64,000 nt of DNA from an uncultured Campylobacter sp. Its GTDB lineage: Bacteria > Campylobacterota > Campylobacteria > Campylobacterales > Campylobacteraceae. Location of the stretch: the NCBI RefSeq assembly GCF_938045775.1, contig NZ_CALIBH010000093.1, forward strand, positions 1 to 64,000, given 5' to 3'. Each line of letters begins with the position of its first letter. Positions within the stretch are counted from its first letter, which is position 1. A model generated the notes under the pieces. It saw only the letters and a list, made by a program, of their open reading frames with translations, searched no databases and was not told the origin of the DNA. Positions 1-7,907 of the stretch are shown here, piece by piece. The position numbers were made by a program, and so were the translations under genes.

Positions 1-157
1 CGATCTCACAGGGCTCGCTCATCGCGCTTACCGGCTTGCCCGCGCCCAGCTCGCAATAGACGCAGTTGAAGTTGCACTGCTTGCGCTGCGGGCTCAGGTC
101 GATGCCGAGGCTGCGCCCGAACCTACGCGAGGCGACGGGCCCGAAAATATATCTCAT
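1..157 (-). CDS. Radical SAM protein, N-terminal fragment
   Basis: The first 52 codons of a gene that runs off the left edge. It starts with ATG at 155-157 behind a GGAGC ribosome-binding site. Residues 28-35 give C-x3-C-x2-C (Cys28, Cys32, Cys35), the 4Fe-4S cluster motif of radical SAM enzymes. The opening ([20 protein letters not shown]) is typical of the COG0731-like group of small radical SAM proteins. Substrate and reaction cannot be told from this fragment. Confidence 0.8.
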   Translation of the reverse strand, partial: MRYIFGPVASRRFGRSLGIDLSPQRKQCNFNCVYCELGAGKPVSAMSEPCEI

Positions 158-625
158 TTTTGCTCCATGATTTGATTTATGTGCAGCGGCGTTTTTAGCG
201 CAAGATTTTGCTTTAAATTTTGCTTTGCGGAATTTTAATTTGCAAAATTTTAATTTGAAATTCCGCGTCGTGAAATTTTGCTGAAATTTGCTTTTAAAAA
301 TTTAGCTAGAAAATCCCGCTTTTAAATTCTACGTAGCAAATTTATACCGATCTCAAGTCTCGCACCAATAACGCTTTGCATCGAGCCTTGAAAATTCTAC
401 CTAGCAAATTTATGCCTTGGAATTTAACTTCCACGTGCCGAAATTTGGCGCCGCTTTTATGAGAAATTCCGCTTCTGCGCGCCGTTCCGCTACGACGGAA
501 TTTTAAGCTTAGAGTTTTAAATTTATCCTTAAATTTAGGGCGCTGTGCGAAATTCATATAAAAATCCGCCTTATGTGCAGACGAGTGAGCTTTGAAATTC
601 CAAAATCCCTAGAATTTCGCTAAAA
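158..625. other. Intergenic region rich in RAATTY-type palindromes
   Basis: 468 bases without a convincing gene. The stretch is full of AAATTT, AAATTC and GAATTT words separated by short GC-rich pieces. A minus-strand open frame at 342-557 encodes only a monotonous Lys-Phe-Arg-rich peptide made from these words and has no ribosome-binding site, so I do not call it a gene. Confidence 0.6.
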
Positions 626-655
626 TTGCGGGCAAATTTTAAAAAAGGCGAAATT

Positions 656-1714
656 TTGACTATTTACGATTTGGAGCGTCTGCGACTGGACGCCAAAAAG
701 CACGTGGAACAGCTAAAGTTCATCATCGTCGTAAGCACGATCGCCCTGTTTGCGGTATTCGGCGTCATCGCGTATTTCGCGCGCAGGCAGGGCGTGCAGA
801 GCTTTAGCGCGACGATGCTCGTGTTGCTGGCGGTCGCCTCGCTCGCCGTGAGCCTGCGCGAGGTGCACTTAAACGGCTGGCAAAAGGATCTCATCGGCAC
901 GGAAAATATTTTGAAATTCGGCGCAGTCGCGATCTCGTTTTTGATCTTCAAATACTCCGCAGCCTTGCCGCAGGCGCTGATAGGCTTGGCTGCGCTTGCG
1001 CTTGCGGTGTGGCTAGCGGCGCGGCTTTATGCGCTCGGCGTAAGAAGCGCACAAGATATCTTTACCGGGCGATACCGCCAAAGTTACAAGCAGCACTATC
1101 TGGCGCCTTTCGTGCGCGAGCTCGGCTACGAATACGTCTCCTACGGCAGCGTGCCGTTTTGGCGCGTGGTGCAAAGCGATCTGTTCGAGTTTATCGAAAA
1201 TCTGCGCGGCAATGACCGCGTAGGCGGCGCGTGGCAGGGGGTGAGCTTCGAGTTTAGTGACGTGAGCTTTTTTCATCAAAATTTGCAGCACGAGCTCGTG
1301 GGAGCATTTTTCGTAGCGGAATTTAACAAACGCATCATCGCGCCCGTTTTCATCTATCCGCGCGAGATACAAAACAAACAGCACGTAGGCCTAAAGCCCG
1401 TTGCGATGGATAACGTGGAGTTTGCCGCGCGCTACAAGGTGCTAAGCGATGAGCCGCAAAACGCGATGTACGTGCTGACGCCTGCATTTATGGAGCGATT
1501 TTTGGCGGTGGGCGACGCGCTCGGGGCGCAGATCTGGGCGAGCATCAGAGAGCGGCGGATCCATATTTTCGTGCACACCGGGCGCGATAATTTCGAGCCT
1601 AGCGTCTATGAAAGCGTGCTGCGCCGCGATCCCGCAAGCGAGATAAAGAGTGAAATTCTAAGCTTTCTGAGTATCGTTAAAATTTTAAAACTGAACGTGA
1701 GGATTTGGATTTAG
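656..1714 (+). CDS. DUF3137-like membrane protein
   Basis: Hypothetical inner-membrane protein of about 352 residues. The first 125 residues hold four hydrophobic segments. The soluble C-terminal two-thirds resembles the DUF3137 family (a pattern of FF-V-EFNK followed by alternating charged and hydrophobic strands). No catalytic motif is visible and the function is unknown. I prefer the TTG at 656, seven bases after AAGG. An in-frame TTG at 626 would add ten residues but has no ribosome-binding site. It stands alone, divergent from the partial radical SAM gene. Confidence 0.6.
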   Translation: MTIYDLERLRLDAKKHVEQLKFIIVVSTIALFAVFGVIAYFARRQGVQSFSATMLVLLAVASLAVSLREVHLNGWQKDLIGTENILKFGAVAISFLIFKYSAALPQALIGLAALALAVWLAARLYALGVRSAQDIFTGRYRQSYKQHYLAPFVRELGYEYVSYGSVPFWRVVQSDLFEFIENLRGNDRVGGAWQGVSFEFSDVSFFHQNLQHELVGAFFVAEFNKRIIAPVFIYPREIQNKQHVGLKPVAMDNVEFAARYKVLSDEPQNAMYVLTPAFMERFLAVGDALGAQIWASIRERRIHIFVHTGRDNFEPSVYESVLRRDPASEIKSEILSFLSIVKILKLNVRIWI

Positions 1715-1802
1715 ACGAGCGAGTTTGGTTAGATAAAATTTATAGATTTTTGCGGCAAACCGAGCTTCGATCGTCTAGGCTTATACTTGCAGCTTTATAG
1801 TT

Positions 1803-2456
1803 TTAGGCGAACAGATAATTCTTTTTGATGTAGTCGATATCTATATTTTTCTGCAAAAAATACTCTTTGATATCGTTGTAAATTTTATCATTGTAGATAT
1901 AGATAAGATAGTATCTTGGTAAAATATTGTGATATCCGGGGTTAGTTGTATATTCGGCGACCCCTATAAACGGCATAGCACTAAAACCCTTAAGGTTTTT
2001 ATTCATCGATAGATAAAATATAAAATTTAAGAAAAACCCCCATAGGTAGATAAAAAATATTATCTCTAAAAGTTCCCATTTTAAAGCTATGAGCCCCATT
2101 ATCGTAAGAGATAAATTGCAGATATTCCGCGAAATTTTTGAGCTAATAAATACGTCAATCGAAAAGCTCCTTCGCAGTTCGTCGAATTCTACTTTGCAAA
2201 ATCTCTTAACGACGCCGTTTTCGATAAATTCTATATATCTATCCGTAAACCTTATTTGTTGCTTGCTGCGAATTAACTTAAAGATACATATCGCAATAAG
2301 AATCCCTAACATTACCAAATTCATAACTACGCCTTTTGGCGAACATAAAGATCCGCATTCCATAAAATCCTTTATTATAGCTATCGTTAAGACTGAAAAT
2401 AACAATACCAAATACCAAGCGATCGCAAAAAATTTTTCATAGCCGTTTATGACCAA
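1803..2456 (-). CDS. Hypothetical membrane protein, N-terminus probably frameshifted
   Basis: Unrecognised protein of 217 residues with hydrophobic segments near residues 9-27, 43-60, 113-127 and 130-150 and a charged C-terminal tail. It is a divergent tandem paralogue of the next gene upstream (2598-3269): both share an Arg-Asp-Tyr-Asp-Lys-x-Pro stretch at the N-terminus. Here that stretch lies upstream of the first usable start (TTG 2456), behind tandem TAA codons in this frame. The matching beginning (MEISNNSET, ATG at 2495-2497) is in another frame. The junction is explained by loss of seven bases relative to the paralogue, so the gene may be damaged. Function unknown. Confidence 0.55.
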   Translation of the reverse strand: MVINGYEKFFAIAWYLVLLFSVLTIAIIKDFMECGSLCSPKGVVMNLVMLGILIAICIFKLIRSKQQIRFTDRYIEFIENGVVKRFCKVEFDELRRSFSIDVFISSKISRNICNLSLTIMGLIALKWELLEIIFFIYLWGFFLNFIFYLSMNKNLKGFSAMPFIGVAEYTTNPGYHNILPRYYLIYIYNDKIYNDIKEYFLQKNIDIDYIKKNYLFA

Positions 2457-2512
2457 CGGCTCTTTGTCGTAGTCTCTGAGTTATTAGAAATTTCCATTAC
2501 TTTACATTCTTT

Positions 2513-2581
2513 TTATGAAATTTTGATCTCTCGTAATGGTTTTTTCGCATAGCCTAATCTATTTTTACTTTGTGTCGCCAT
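2513..2581 (-). CDS. Possible 22-residue small ORF
   Basis: ATG at 2579-2581 follows a strong AAAGGAG site and opens 22 codons of a basic peptide beginning MATQSKNRLGYAKK, ending in TAA. It sits between the two paralogous membrane-protein genes and is in the same frame as the MEISNNSET start of the downstream one. It may be a genuine leader or small protein, or the true N-terminus of that neighbour cut off by a stop codon. The ribosome-binding site is the only positive evidence. Confidence 0.3.
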   Translation of the reverse strand: MATQSKNRLGYAKKPLREIKIS

Positions 2582-2597
2582 TACTTACTCCTTTGAT

Positions 2598-3269
2598 TTA
2601 TATAAAAATTTGCGGCCGAATTTTGTCTAAATTCTTCCCGGTCTTTAGCAAAAAATAGATTTTTAATTCTTTGTATTGCTTACTCGTTAAAATCGAGGCA
2701 TCGATAATAAAATGTTTATCAAAAATGATCAAACTGTCGCTGCCGAGTATATCTAATCCGAGCCCCAACCCGTTTATTAATCTAAAAATCAGGAGCGGAA
2801 GTATGCCCAGGCCAAACGCTATCGGCACTACGAACGGAGCGATCGCGTAGCCTTTGAAGTAAAAAACGGCGGACATCAAAACAAAATAAATTATAATGAT
2901 GCTAAGTATAAGTTTTTTTGTAGGAATTGATGATTGAAATTCGGAGGAAGGCCCGAAGGTTCGCTTAATCTCCGCTATGTTTGATAGCTCTATCTCAAAT
3001 AAGATCAAATTCTTCTTCGTAGAAAAATACTCTATCGCGGAATTCTTAAATTTAATATAGCAGGTTCCCAGCTCTTTTAGCCGTTCATTTAACTCTCCTG
3101 GACGCGGCGGCCTATATGGTGCAAAATGCAACAACACATCTAAGATGAATACAATCGGCAGATATAGCTTTATCATCTCTATCGCGTTGTCTTTGATGAT
3201 TATCGGATATTTGTCGTAATCCCTAGTTTCGGTCTTTTTTAGCGTAGCGCTGATTTTAAATTTATCCAA
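2598..3269 (-). CDS. Hypothetical membrane protein (paralogue of 1803-2456)
   Basis: Unrecognised 223-residue protein. A TTG start at 3267-3269 lies behind AAAGAGC. The charged N-terminus contains Arg-Asp-Tyr-Asp-Lys, followed by a hydrophobic segment near residues 33-48, a soluble middle part and two adjacent membrane segments near residues 123-165. It shares this plan and the N-terminal motif with the downstream gene, which points to tandem duplication. No enzymatic motif is seen. Confidence 0.6.
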   Translation of the reverse strand: MDKFKISATLKKTETRDYDKYPIIIKDNAIEMIKLYLPIVFILDVLLHFAPYRPPRPGELNERLKELGTCYIKFKNSAIEYFSTKKNLILFEIELSNIAEIKRTFGPSSEFQSSIPTKKLILSIIIIYFVLMSAVFYFKGYAIAPFVVPIAFGLGILPLLIFRLINGLGLGLDILGSDSLIIFDKHFIIDASILTSKQYKELKIYFLLKTGKNLDKIRPQIFI

Positions 3270-3555
3270 ATTTAGCTCTTTATAAATAGAATTTCAAAGC
3301 GTTTTATATGTTCTCAAATAGGATGGCAGCGCGCAGCAAGTGCGGCGGATAATCCACTATCCGCCGTCGTACGGCCCGTAAAACCACGCCTCTTAAAACG
3401 TAAAACGCGGCGCCTCGCTAACTAGTAAAATTTAGCTCGCCAAAATCGCGCTGCGTCGCAGGTTTATAAAACGCAGTTCGCATAAACGCAGCGCAATGCT
3501 CGCAAAAGTAAAATTCGCGGTTTGCAAAATCAAGCCGCAGCATTCAAAAGCAAGC

Positions 3556-3978
3556 TTAAGCTTTTGGAATTCTGATCTTCTGCCCTGGATAGATGAGGTT
3601 CGCGTCCTTGATAACCTCGCGGTTGGCGTCGAAAATAATCTTGTATTTGTTCGCGTCGCCGTAGAATTTCTTCGCGATTTTAGATAGGTTATCGCCCTTT
3701 ACGATGGTGTAGTAGTTTTCGGCGCTATCCTCTCTAATGCCCTCGATCTGCACGTTTTTGATGCCTGCGGTATTGCCCGCGATGAGGGCTGCTTTTTCAA
3801 GAGTTTCCTTATCGGCGTTGCCGCTGATTTTGACGGTGTCGCCCTGCACCTCGACCTCTAGCCCTTCTACCGGCGTAGAGCTGAGATTGGTGGCGATCTC
3901 GTCTTTTACGTGCTTGGCGTCATCGCCTAGACCTAGTAGTTTCTTGCCTGCTTCGGCTACGAATGAAAGTAAACCCAT
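3556..3978 (-). CDS. kbp: BON-LysM domain protein (Kbp/YgaU-like)
   Basis: A 140-residue protein with the arrangement of E. coli Kbp (YgaU, about 149 residues). A short N-terminal helix (MGLLSFVAEAGKKLLG) is followed by a BON domain (about residues 25-85) and a C-terminal LysM domain (about 88-138; YYTIVKGDNLSKIAKKFYGD and a closing PGQKIRIP). Kbp is a cytoplasmic potassium-binding stress protein in E. coli; LysM itself suggests glycan binding. No signal peptide is present, which fits the cytoplasmic model. The start is supported by AAAGGAG six bases upstream. It is a single-gene unit. Confidence 0.85.
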   Translation of the reverse strand: MGLLSFVAEAGKKLLGLGDDAKHVKDEIATNLSSTPVEGLEVEVQGDTVKISGNADKETLEKAALIAGNTAGIKNVQIEGIREDSAENYYTIVKGDNLSKIAKKFYGDANKYKIIFDANREVIKDANLIYPGQKIRIPKA

Positions 3979-4177
3979 TGTTTTCTCCTTTGGTTAAAGT
4001 GGCAAAATTTTATCTTAAATTTACCAACGATCAGCTTAGATGCATATCCTTACGGCTCCGCCCTAGCCCAATGATGCGACCTACTGCGCTCAGTCTATGC
4101 GCGACAGCAGGTCCTTGGACCATCATCGCCGCGCCCATCGATTCATGTTTGCAGCGTATGAATTATCAGCGCTGCGA

Positions 4178-5380
4178 CTACGCTAAATTTTTCGTCAGTA
4201 AATTTCTAGCGATCACGGCGCATACGATGCTAAAAACGACGACCGAATATGAGTTGAGATTTAGCCCGCAAAATCCCGCGCTTAGGGCAAAGGCGCAAAG
4301 CGGCGCGTTTAGGTTGATCGCTAAAAAGGCAGCCCCTCCGCAAACCCCCGCTGCGCTTAGGCTGATAGGTAGAATTTCGCCGATCGCAAATCCAACGCAT
4401 AGCCCCAAAACTGCGCCCAGCGCGAAACTCGGCGTGAGCGTGCCGCCATATCCGCCGCAGCGAAAGATCATCAAAATGCAAAATGCCTTGCAAAGCAAGA
4501 TCGCAAGCAAATACGGGCTGAAGGATGCGGAGTTGAAAGCAAACTGCGCTGCAGAGCGTCCATTGCCTAAAATTTCAGGCACGTATGCGCCGACCGCCGC
4601 GGTAAGTAAAAACGCAAGCGGCAGTGTAAGTGCGATTTTAAGGCTTTTTATGCGCAGCTTTTCGCACAAGCGCACTCCGTCTTGAAAGTATTTTGCTGCG
4701 ACTCCCGTGACAAGCCCGATTAGAGCCGCTGCGAGTAAATTCTGCGGGGTAGGGGCGAAGTTCGAAACTGCGTAATAAATTTCTTTTGAAGCTCCGAATT
4801 CCGCTGTAGCTGTGGCCACCGCACTTGTAGCAAAGGCGCACAAAATCGCTCGAGTATCAAAGCTTTTGAGTAAAATTTCTAGGCTAAAAAGCGCGCCCGC
4901 TAGCGGGACGTTATATGCAGCGCCCAGTCCCGCTCCCGCGCCGCATGCGACAAATAGCCGAAGCTCATCTCCGTCGATATTTAAGGCGCGGCAGATTTTA
5001 GCCGCAAACAAGCCGCCCAGCTCGCGCGGAGCAGCCTCACTGCCTACCGGTGCGCCCATGGCGATGGCTGCAAGCTGCAAAACCGAGTGGATTAAATTTT
5101 GCCAAAACGGCGGATTTCGCCCATCCATCATCGAGGCTACGTTTAAAAAGGGTTTTAGCCTTATTAGCAGAATTCTAATTATAGTTACGATTGCGCCGGC
5201 TGCGAGGACGCTAAGAAAGCGCCTAAGCGCAGTGGTTTGCTCCGTGATAATGTGAAATTCCTCATCATTATGCCCGAAAGCAAAAGTTTCAATTTCGTTG
5301 ATGCCGAAGTTTAAGAGCCCCGCGCAAAGCCCCATTATAACGCCTATCGCAAGGATCGCTAGAAAGAATTTAGTACTCAA
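4178..5380 (-). CDS. ClC-family chloride channel/transporter
   Basis: A 400-residue polytopic membrane protein of the voltage-gated chloride channel family. The helix-N signature appears as GGTLTPSFALGA. The second selectivity-filter region, normally G-R/K-E-G-P with the gating glutamate, reads PVGSEAAPRELGG: the glutamate (about residue 115) is kept but the flanking residues are unusual. No clear GSGIP-type first filter is seen. It lacks C-terminal CBS domains, as usual for bacterial members. The TTG start lies six bases after AAGG. Transport of chloride or fluoride in exchange for protons is inferred from the family only. Confidence 0.8.
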   Translation of the reverse strand: MSTKFFLAILAIGVIMGLCAGLLNFGINEIETFAFGHNDEEFHIITEQTTALRRFLSVLAAGAIVTIIRILLIRLKPFLNVASMMDGRNPPFWQNLIHSVLQLAAIAMGAPVGSEAAPRELGGLFAAKICRALNIDGDELRLFVACGAGAGLGAAYNVPLAGALFSLEILLKSFDTRAILCAFATSAVATATAEFGASKEIYYAVSNFAPTPQNLLAAALIGLVTGVAAKYFQDGVRLCEKLRIKSLKIALTLPLAFLLTAAVGAYVPEILGNGRSAAQFAFNSASFSPYLLAILLCKAFCILMIFRCGGYGGTLTPSFALGAVLGLCVGFAIGEILPISLSAAGVCGGAAFLAINLNAPLCAFALSAGFCGLNLNSYSVVVFSIVCAVIARNLLTKNLA

Positions 5381-5963
5381 AATATGCCTTTTTGAAACGC
5401 ATAATTATATAAAATTTTAGCTTTAAAAAATCCTTACCGTGCATATAAAAGTAGCTAAAACGCGAGTAAATTTTAAAATAATGGCTAGGAATTTATATCA
5501 TCTCTGTGAGTAAAATTTTACAAAATTCTATGAAGCGTAGGCAGAGGCGGAATTTTATTTACGCTAATCGCGCGAGTAAAATTTACGTAGATTTTATATC
5601 GCGCGTAGAAAATTTAGTAGAATTTCGCATCGCGCGGGAGGATAAAATCCTATTTTAAATTTCTTGCCTCGAAGACAGGCGAAATTCTACGTAAAATTTA
5701 AATCTATCCGAATCTATCCGAGCGGGTAAAATTTTCAATTGAGTAAGCGAGAAAATTTTGCAGAGGACACGTGAGATTTCGCACAGAATTCTAGTTTGCG
5801 AAAGAGGGCAAAATTCCGCGTAGAATTCCGATCTGCGTAAGCAGGCGAAATCTCGCGTGAAATTCCAAGCTGCGTGGTTAGGCAAAATTTCGCGCGGAAT
5901 TTTAATTTTGTGTGAGTCATAGAATTTTGCGCCCCCTCGCGAACAAATTCGCTTAGGATTTTG
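5381..5963. other. Repeat-rich intergenic region
   Basis: 583 bases without a credible gene. Almost the whole stretch consists of variations on a unit with an AAATTT/GAATTC-type word, a roughly 18-base GC-richer piece and a second such word. Open frames on the minus strand (5655-5885, 5735-5920) are translations of this repeat and lack ribosome-binding sites. Confidence 0.6.
5657..5933. repeat. Degenerate array of 37-bp RAATTY-containing repeats
   Basis: Four consecutive units of exactly 37 bases can be laid out at 5786-5822, 5823-5859, 5860-5896 and 5897-5933, and a fifth clear unit lies at 5657-5693. Between them are more degenerate copies. Each unit starts with a palindromic word of type RAATTY (GAATTC, AAATTC, GAATTT or AAATTT). 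All but the second unit have another at unit position 26. The intervening piece resembles TNTGCGTAAGCAGGC. Only the frame and the palindromes are well conserved. Confidence 0.65.
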
Positions 5964-6506
5964 CTATTTTTTCCAAATATCGTCTTTTTTGCTGGCTGAG
6001 GGCGCGCTTAGCTTTTTATCCAGAGCCGAAATTTTATCCGCGAGCTTTTGCGCGCCGTCAAAAATTTCATCTTTTTTCGGAAGCCCGAAGTGAAATTTCG
6101 AACCTACGCTATCTCCGATGCTTGCAAGTAGCGATTTGGGCGCGTTTGCGATCGCGTCTTTAAAGATCGCCGCGTCGATGCCGAGCTCGGCTAAGTTTTT
6201 TAACGCCCGCGCAGAGCCGATAAACATCGCGATCTTGGCGTCGAAAAGATAATCGTTTGCTAGCTTTTGTGCGGCCGCGGCGGATTTTTTATCCACGATG
6301 ATGAAGCGCGCGCCTGCGCCATTTGCGAGTAAAATTTCATTTATATCGTTCGTAATAACGCTAAATTTTTTCTGCGCCTTTTGCGCCGCGGCGATGAGTT
6401 TGTCGTTAAATTTAAAGAGCAGATTGTCGTATTTGAAAACTTCGTCGCCGTTTTTGATGAGATACAGCGGCTCGTATGGCACGAGCGCGTGGCCTAGGAT
6501 GATCAT
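5964..6506 (-). CDS. Conserved hypothetical protein
   Basis: Soluble protein of about 180 residues. It begins MIILGHALVPYEPLY, and its middle contains a Rossmann-like stretch (GARFIIVDKKSAAAAQKLAND, then IAMFIGSARALKNLAELGID). I do not recognise a named family; similar proteins occur in this position in Campylobacter as hypothetical proteins. The ATG at 6504-6506 overlaps the TGA of the upstream PP0621-like gene by four bases (ATGA) and has AGGGGCGG just upstream, so I reject a longer frame starting at 6542. It is the last gene of the ribA-rsmG operon by overlap. Confidence 0.65.
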   Translation of the reverse strand: MIILGHALVPYEPLYLIKNGDEVFKYDNLLFKFNDKLIAAAQKAQKKFSVITNDINEILLANGAGARFIIVDKKSAAAAQKLANDYLFDAKIAMFIGSARALKNLAELGIDAAIFKDAIANAPKSLLASIGDSVGSKFHFGLPKKDEIFDGAQKLADKISALDKKLSAPSASKKDDIWKK

Positions 6507-6709
6507 TTGCCGCCCCTTAGTTTGGCTTCGCAGGATTTGCAAAGGCGCTTTTTATCGCGCAGGGCAAGCTCGTCGTTGCTAAAGTACGTCCCGCACTCGT
6601 CGCACGCCAAAAGCTCGGTCGCATCGTCCTTTTTCTTTATGCGAAATCTAGGCACTATCAAAAAATATATGAGCGCCGCGATAACGGCGACGGCTAGAAT
6701 TTTTCCCAT
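6503..6709 (-). CDS. PP0621-family small membrane-anchored zinc-ribbon protein
   Basis: A 68-residue protein with one N-terminal membrane helix (residues 3-20). A small treble-clef-like metal site follows, with CDECGTYF and, 20 residues later, CKSCEAK. This arrangement matches the PP0621 family of uncharacterised proteins. Start and stop overlap both neighbours (TAATG with rsmG, ATGA with the next gene), so it is translationally coupled in the ribA operon. The function is unknown. Confidence 0.7.
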   Translation of the reverse strand: MGKILAVAVIAALIYFLIVPRFRIKKKDDATELLACDECGTYFSNDELALRDKKRLCKSCEAKLRGGK

Positions 6710-7287
6710 TATTTTACCCCTTTGATCACTAAAAAATTTCTATTTTTCAAAGCGTTTTCGCCGCTAAAAATTTCGCAGCGTGCGCTCGTAAATTCCTTGC
6801 GGAATTCCTCCGCTTCCGCCTCTGCGCCCGAGCCTTTGTAGAGCAAAAACGTCGTGTTTTCGTCGTAAAAGCCGCGGCAAATTTCAATTAAGCTTCGCGC
6901 ACTCATCAGCGCTCGCGAGCTTATCAGATCGGTGCGCAGCTTTGCGCCGTCTTGCACGCGCTCAGCGTGGATTTTTACGTTAGCTAGAGCAAGGCTAACC
7001 TTTGCATAGGTTAGAAACGCCGCTTTTTTCTGGTTGGGCTCAAACAGATGCCACTCGCACAGCGGCAGCGCGAGCGCCAAAAATAGCCCTGGAAAGCCCG
7101 CTCCCGAGCCGATGTCGCACGCGATGCGCGGATAGCGCGGTATGAAATTCGCTCCGCTTAGACTGTCGCGTACCACCGCGTCCAAATCGTCGTAATTCGT
7201 GAGGCTATGGACGCGGTTAAATTTTTGCAGACAGGCTTTAAATTTAGCCACCTGCTCGTTAAAGCTCTCGCCGGGCGCAAGCTTCAC
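6709..7287 (-). CDS. rsmG: 16S rRNA (guanine527-N7)-methyltransferase RsmG
   Basis: RsmG (GidB) methylates N7 of G527 in 16S rRNA using S-adenosylmethionine. The 192-residue protein is a little shorter than the E. coli enzyme (207). It carries the family hallmarks: an N-terminal FNRVHSLTNY segment, the SAM-binding loop DIGSGAGFPGLFLAL, EPNQKKAAFL and SSRALMS. The start is GTG, overlapping the TGA of ribA as GTGA. The stop overlaps the next gene's ATG. Loss of this enzyme is known to give low-level streptomycin resistance; the gene here looks intact. Confidence 0.92.
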   Translation of the reverse strand: MKLAPGESFNEQVAKFKACLQKFNRVHSLTNYDDLDAVVRDSLSGANFIPRYPRIACDIGSGAGFPGLFLALALPLCEWHLFEPNQKKAAFLTYAKVSLALANVKIHAERVQDGAKLRTDLISSRALMSARSLIEICRGFYDENTTFLLYKGSGAEAEAEEFRKEFTSARCEIFSGENALKNRNFLVIKGVK

Positions 7288-7844
7288 AGCAGATGCCCCA
7301 TCTGCTCTTTTTTGACGCGCAGATAGTTTTCGTTAAATTTATTAGGCGTGATGATTATCGGCACGCGCGCGACCACTTCGACTTTTAGATCGTGCAGCTT
7401 TTGCGGGTTGTTCGTAAGCAGATTTATGCGCGAAATTCCAAAATGAGCGAGTATGAAATCCACGATCTCGTAGGTGCGCTCGTCTGCCTTGAAGCCGAGC
7501 TGATGGTTTGCTTCGATCGTATCGAGGCCCCGGTCTTGCAGCGCGTAGGCGTTGATTTTATTAAAAAGTCCGATATTGCGCCCCTCTTGACGCAGATAGA
7601 TCACCATGCCGCCATGCTCTTCGATATATTTTAGGCTCGCTTCGAGCTGTTCGCCGCAGTCGCACTTTAGGCTGCCGATCGCATCGCCGGTAAGGCACTC
7701 CGAGTGGATCCGCACGTTTACGACGCCCTCCAAAGGTTGCTTAAATATCACTAGATGCTCTTTCTCGCCTTGCTTAAACGACTGAACGCGGAAGCTTCCG
7801 AAGCGGGAGGGGAGATTTGCGACCTCTGAAATTTTTATATCCAT
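7284..7844 (-). CDS. ribA: GTP cyclohydrolase II
   Basis: Catalyses the first step of riboflavin synthesis, opening GTP to 2,5-diamino-6-ribosylamino-4-pyrimidinone phosphate with loss of formate and pyrophosphate. The 186 residues hold the zinc site (SECLTGDAIGSLKCDCGEQL), the YLRQEGRNIGL motif and LLTNNPQK near the C-terminus. It is a stand-alone RibA without a fused RibB domain. It heads the operon ribA-rsmG-PP0621-hypothetical, all linked by overlaps, and is divergent from hemB. Confidence 0.93.
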   Translation of the reverse strand: MDIKISEVANLPSRFGSFRVQSFKQGEKEHLVIFKQPLEGVVNVRIHSECLTGDAIGSLKCDCGEQLEASLKYIEEHGGMVIYLRQEGRNIGLFNKINAYALQDRGLDTIEANHQLGFKADERTYEIVDFILAHFGISRINLLTNNPQKLHDLKVEVVARVPIIITPNKFNENYLRVKKEQMGHLL

Positions 7845-7868
7845 GCTTAAATTTACTCCGATTGTGAT

Positions 7869-7876
7869 ATTATAAA
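7869..7876. promoter_or_regulatory. Overlapping divergent -10 elements for ribA and hemB
   Basis: Only 63 bases separate the divergent ribA and hemB starts. The minus strand shows TATAAT (7869-7874) about 25 bases before the ribA ATG. The plus strand shows TATAAA (7871-7876) about 31 bases before hemB. No convincing -35 hexamers are seen, as is usual in Campylobacter. The two promoters would compete for polymerase. Confidence 0.4.
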
Positions 7877-7907
7877 TCTTACAATTCTAGCTAAAAAAGG
7901 AAAAATA

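Noticed and set aside
342..557. 71-codon open frame on the minus strand
   Set aside because: The peptide is a monotonous Lys-Phe-Arg product of the AAATTT-type spacer words and there is no ribosome-binding site.
4031..4170. Minus-strand peptide of about 35 residues after the ClC gene (MGAAMMVQGPAVAHRLSAVG and onward)
   Set aside because: It looks slightly protein-like but has no ribosome-binding site, no recognised family and stop codons just upstream.
3963..4685. 240-codon open frame on the plus strand
   Set aside because: It lies mostly opposite the ClC gene, has no family features, and its first part crosses the end of an unrelated spacer; it is an antisense shadow.
5655..5885. Possible repeat-protein gene in the 37-bp array
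   Set aside because: The 37-base period is not a multiple of three, so successive units fall in different frames; a real repeat protein would keep the frame.
5657..5933. CRISPR array
   Set aside because: Units are contiguous, degenerate and only 37 bases with no unique spacers, and there are no cas genes in the window.
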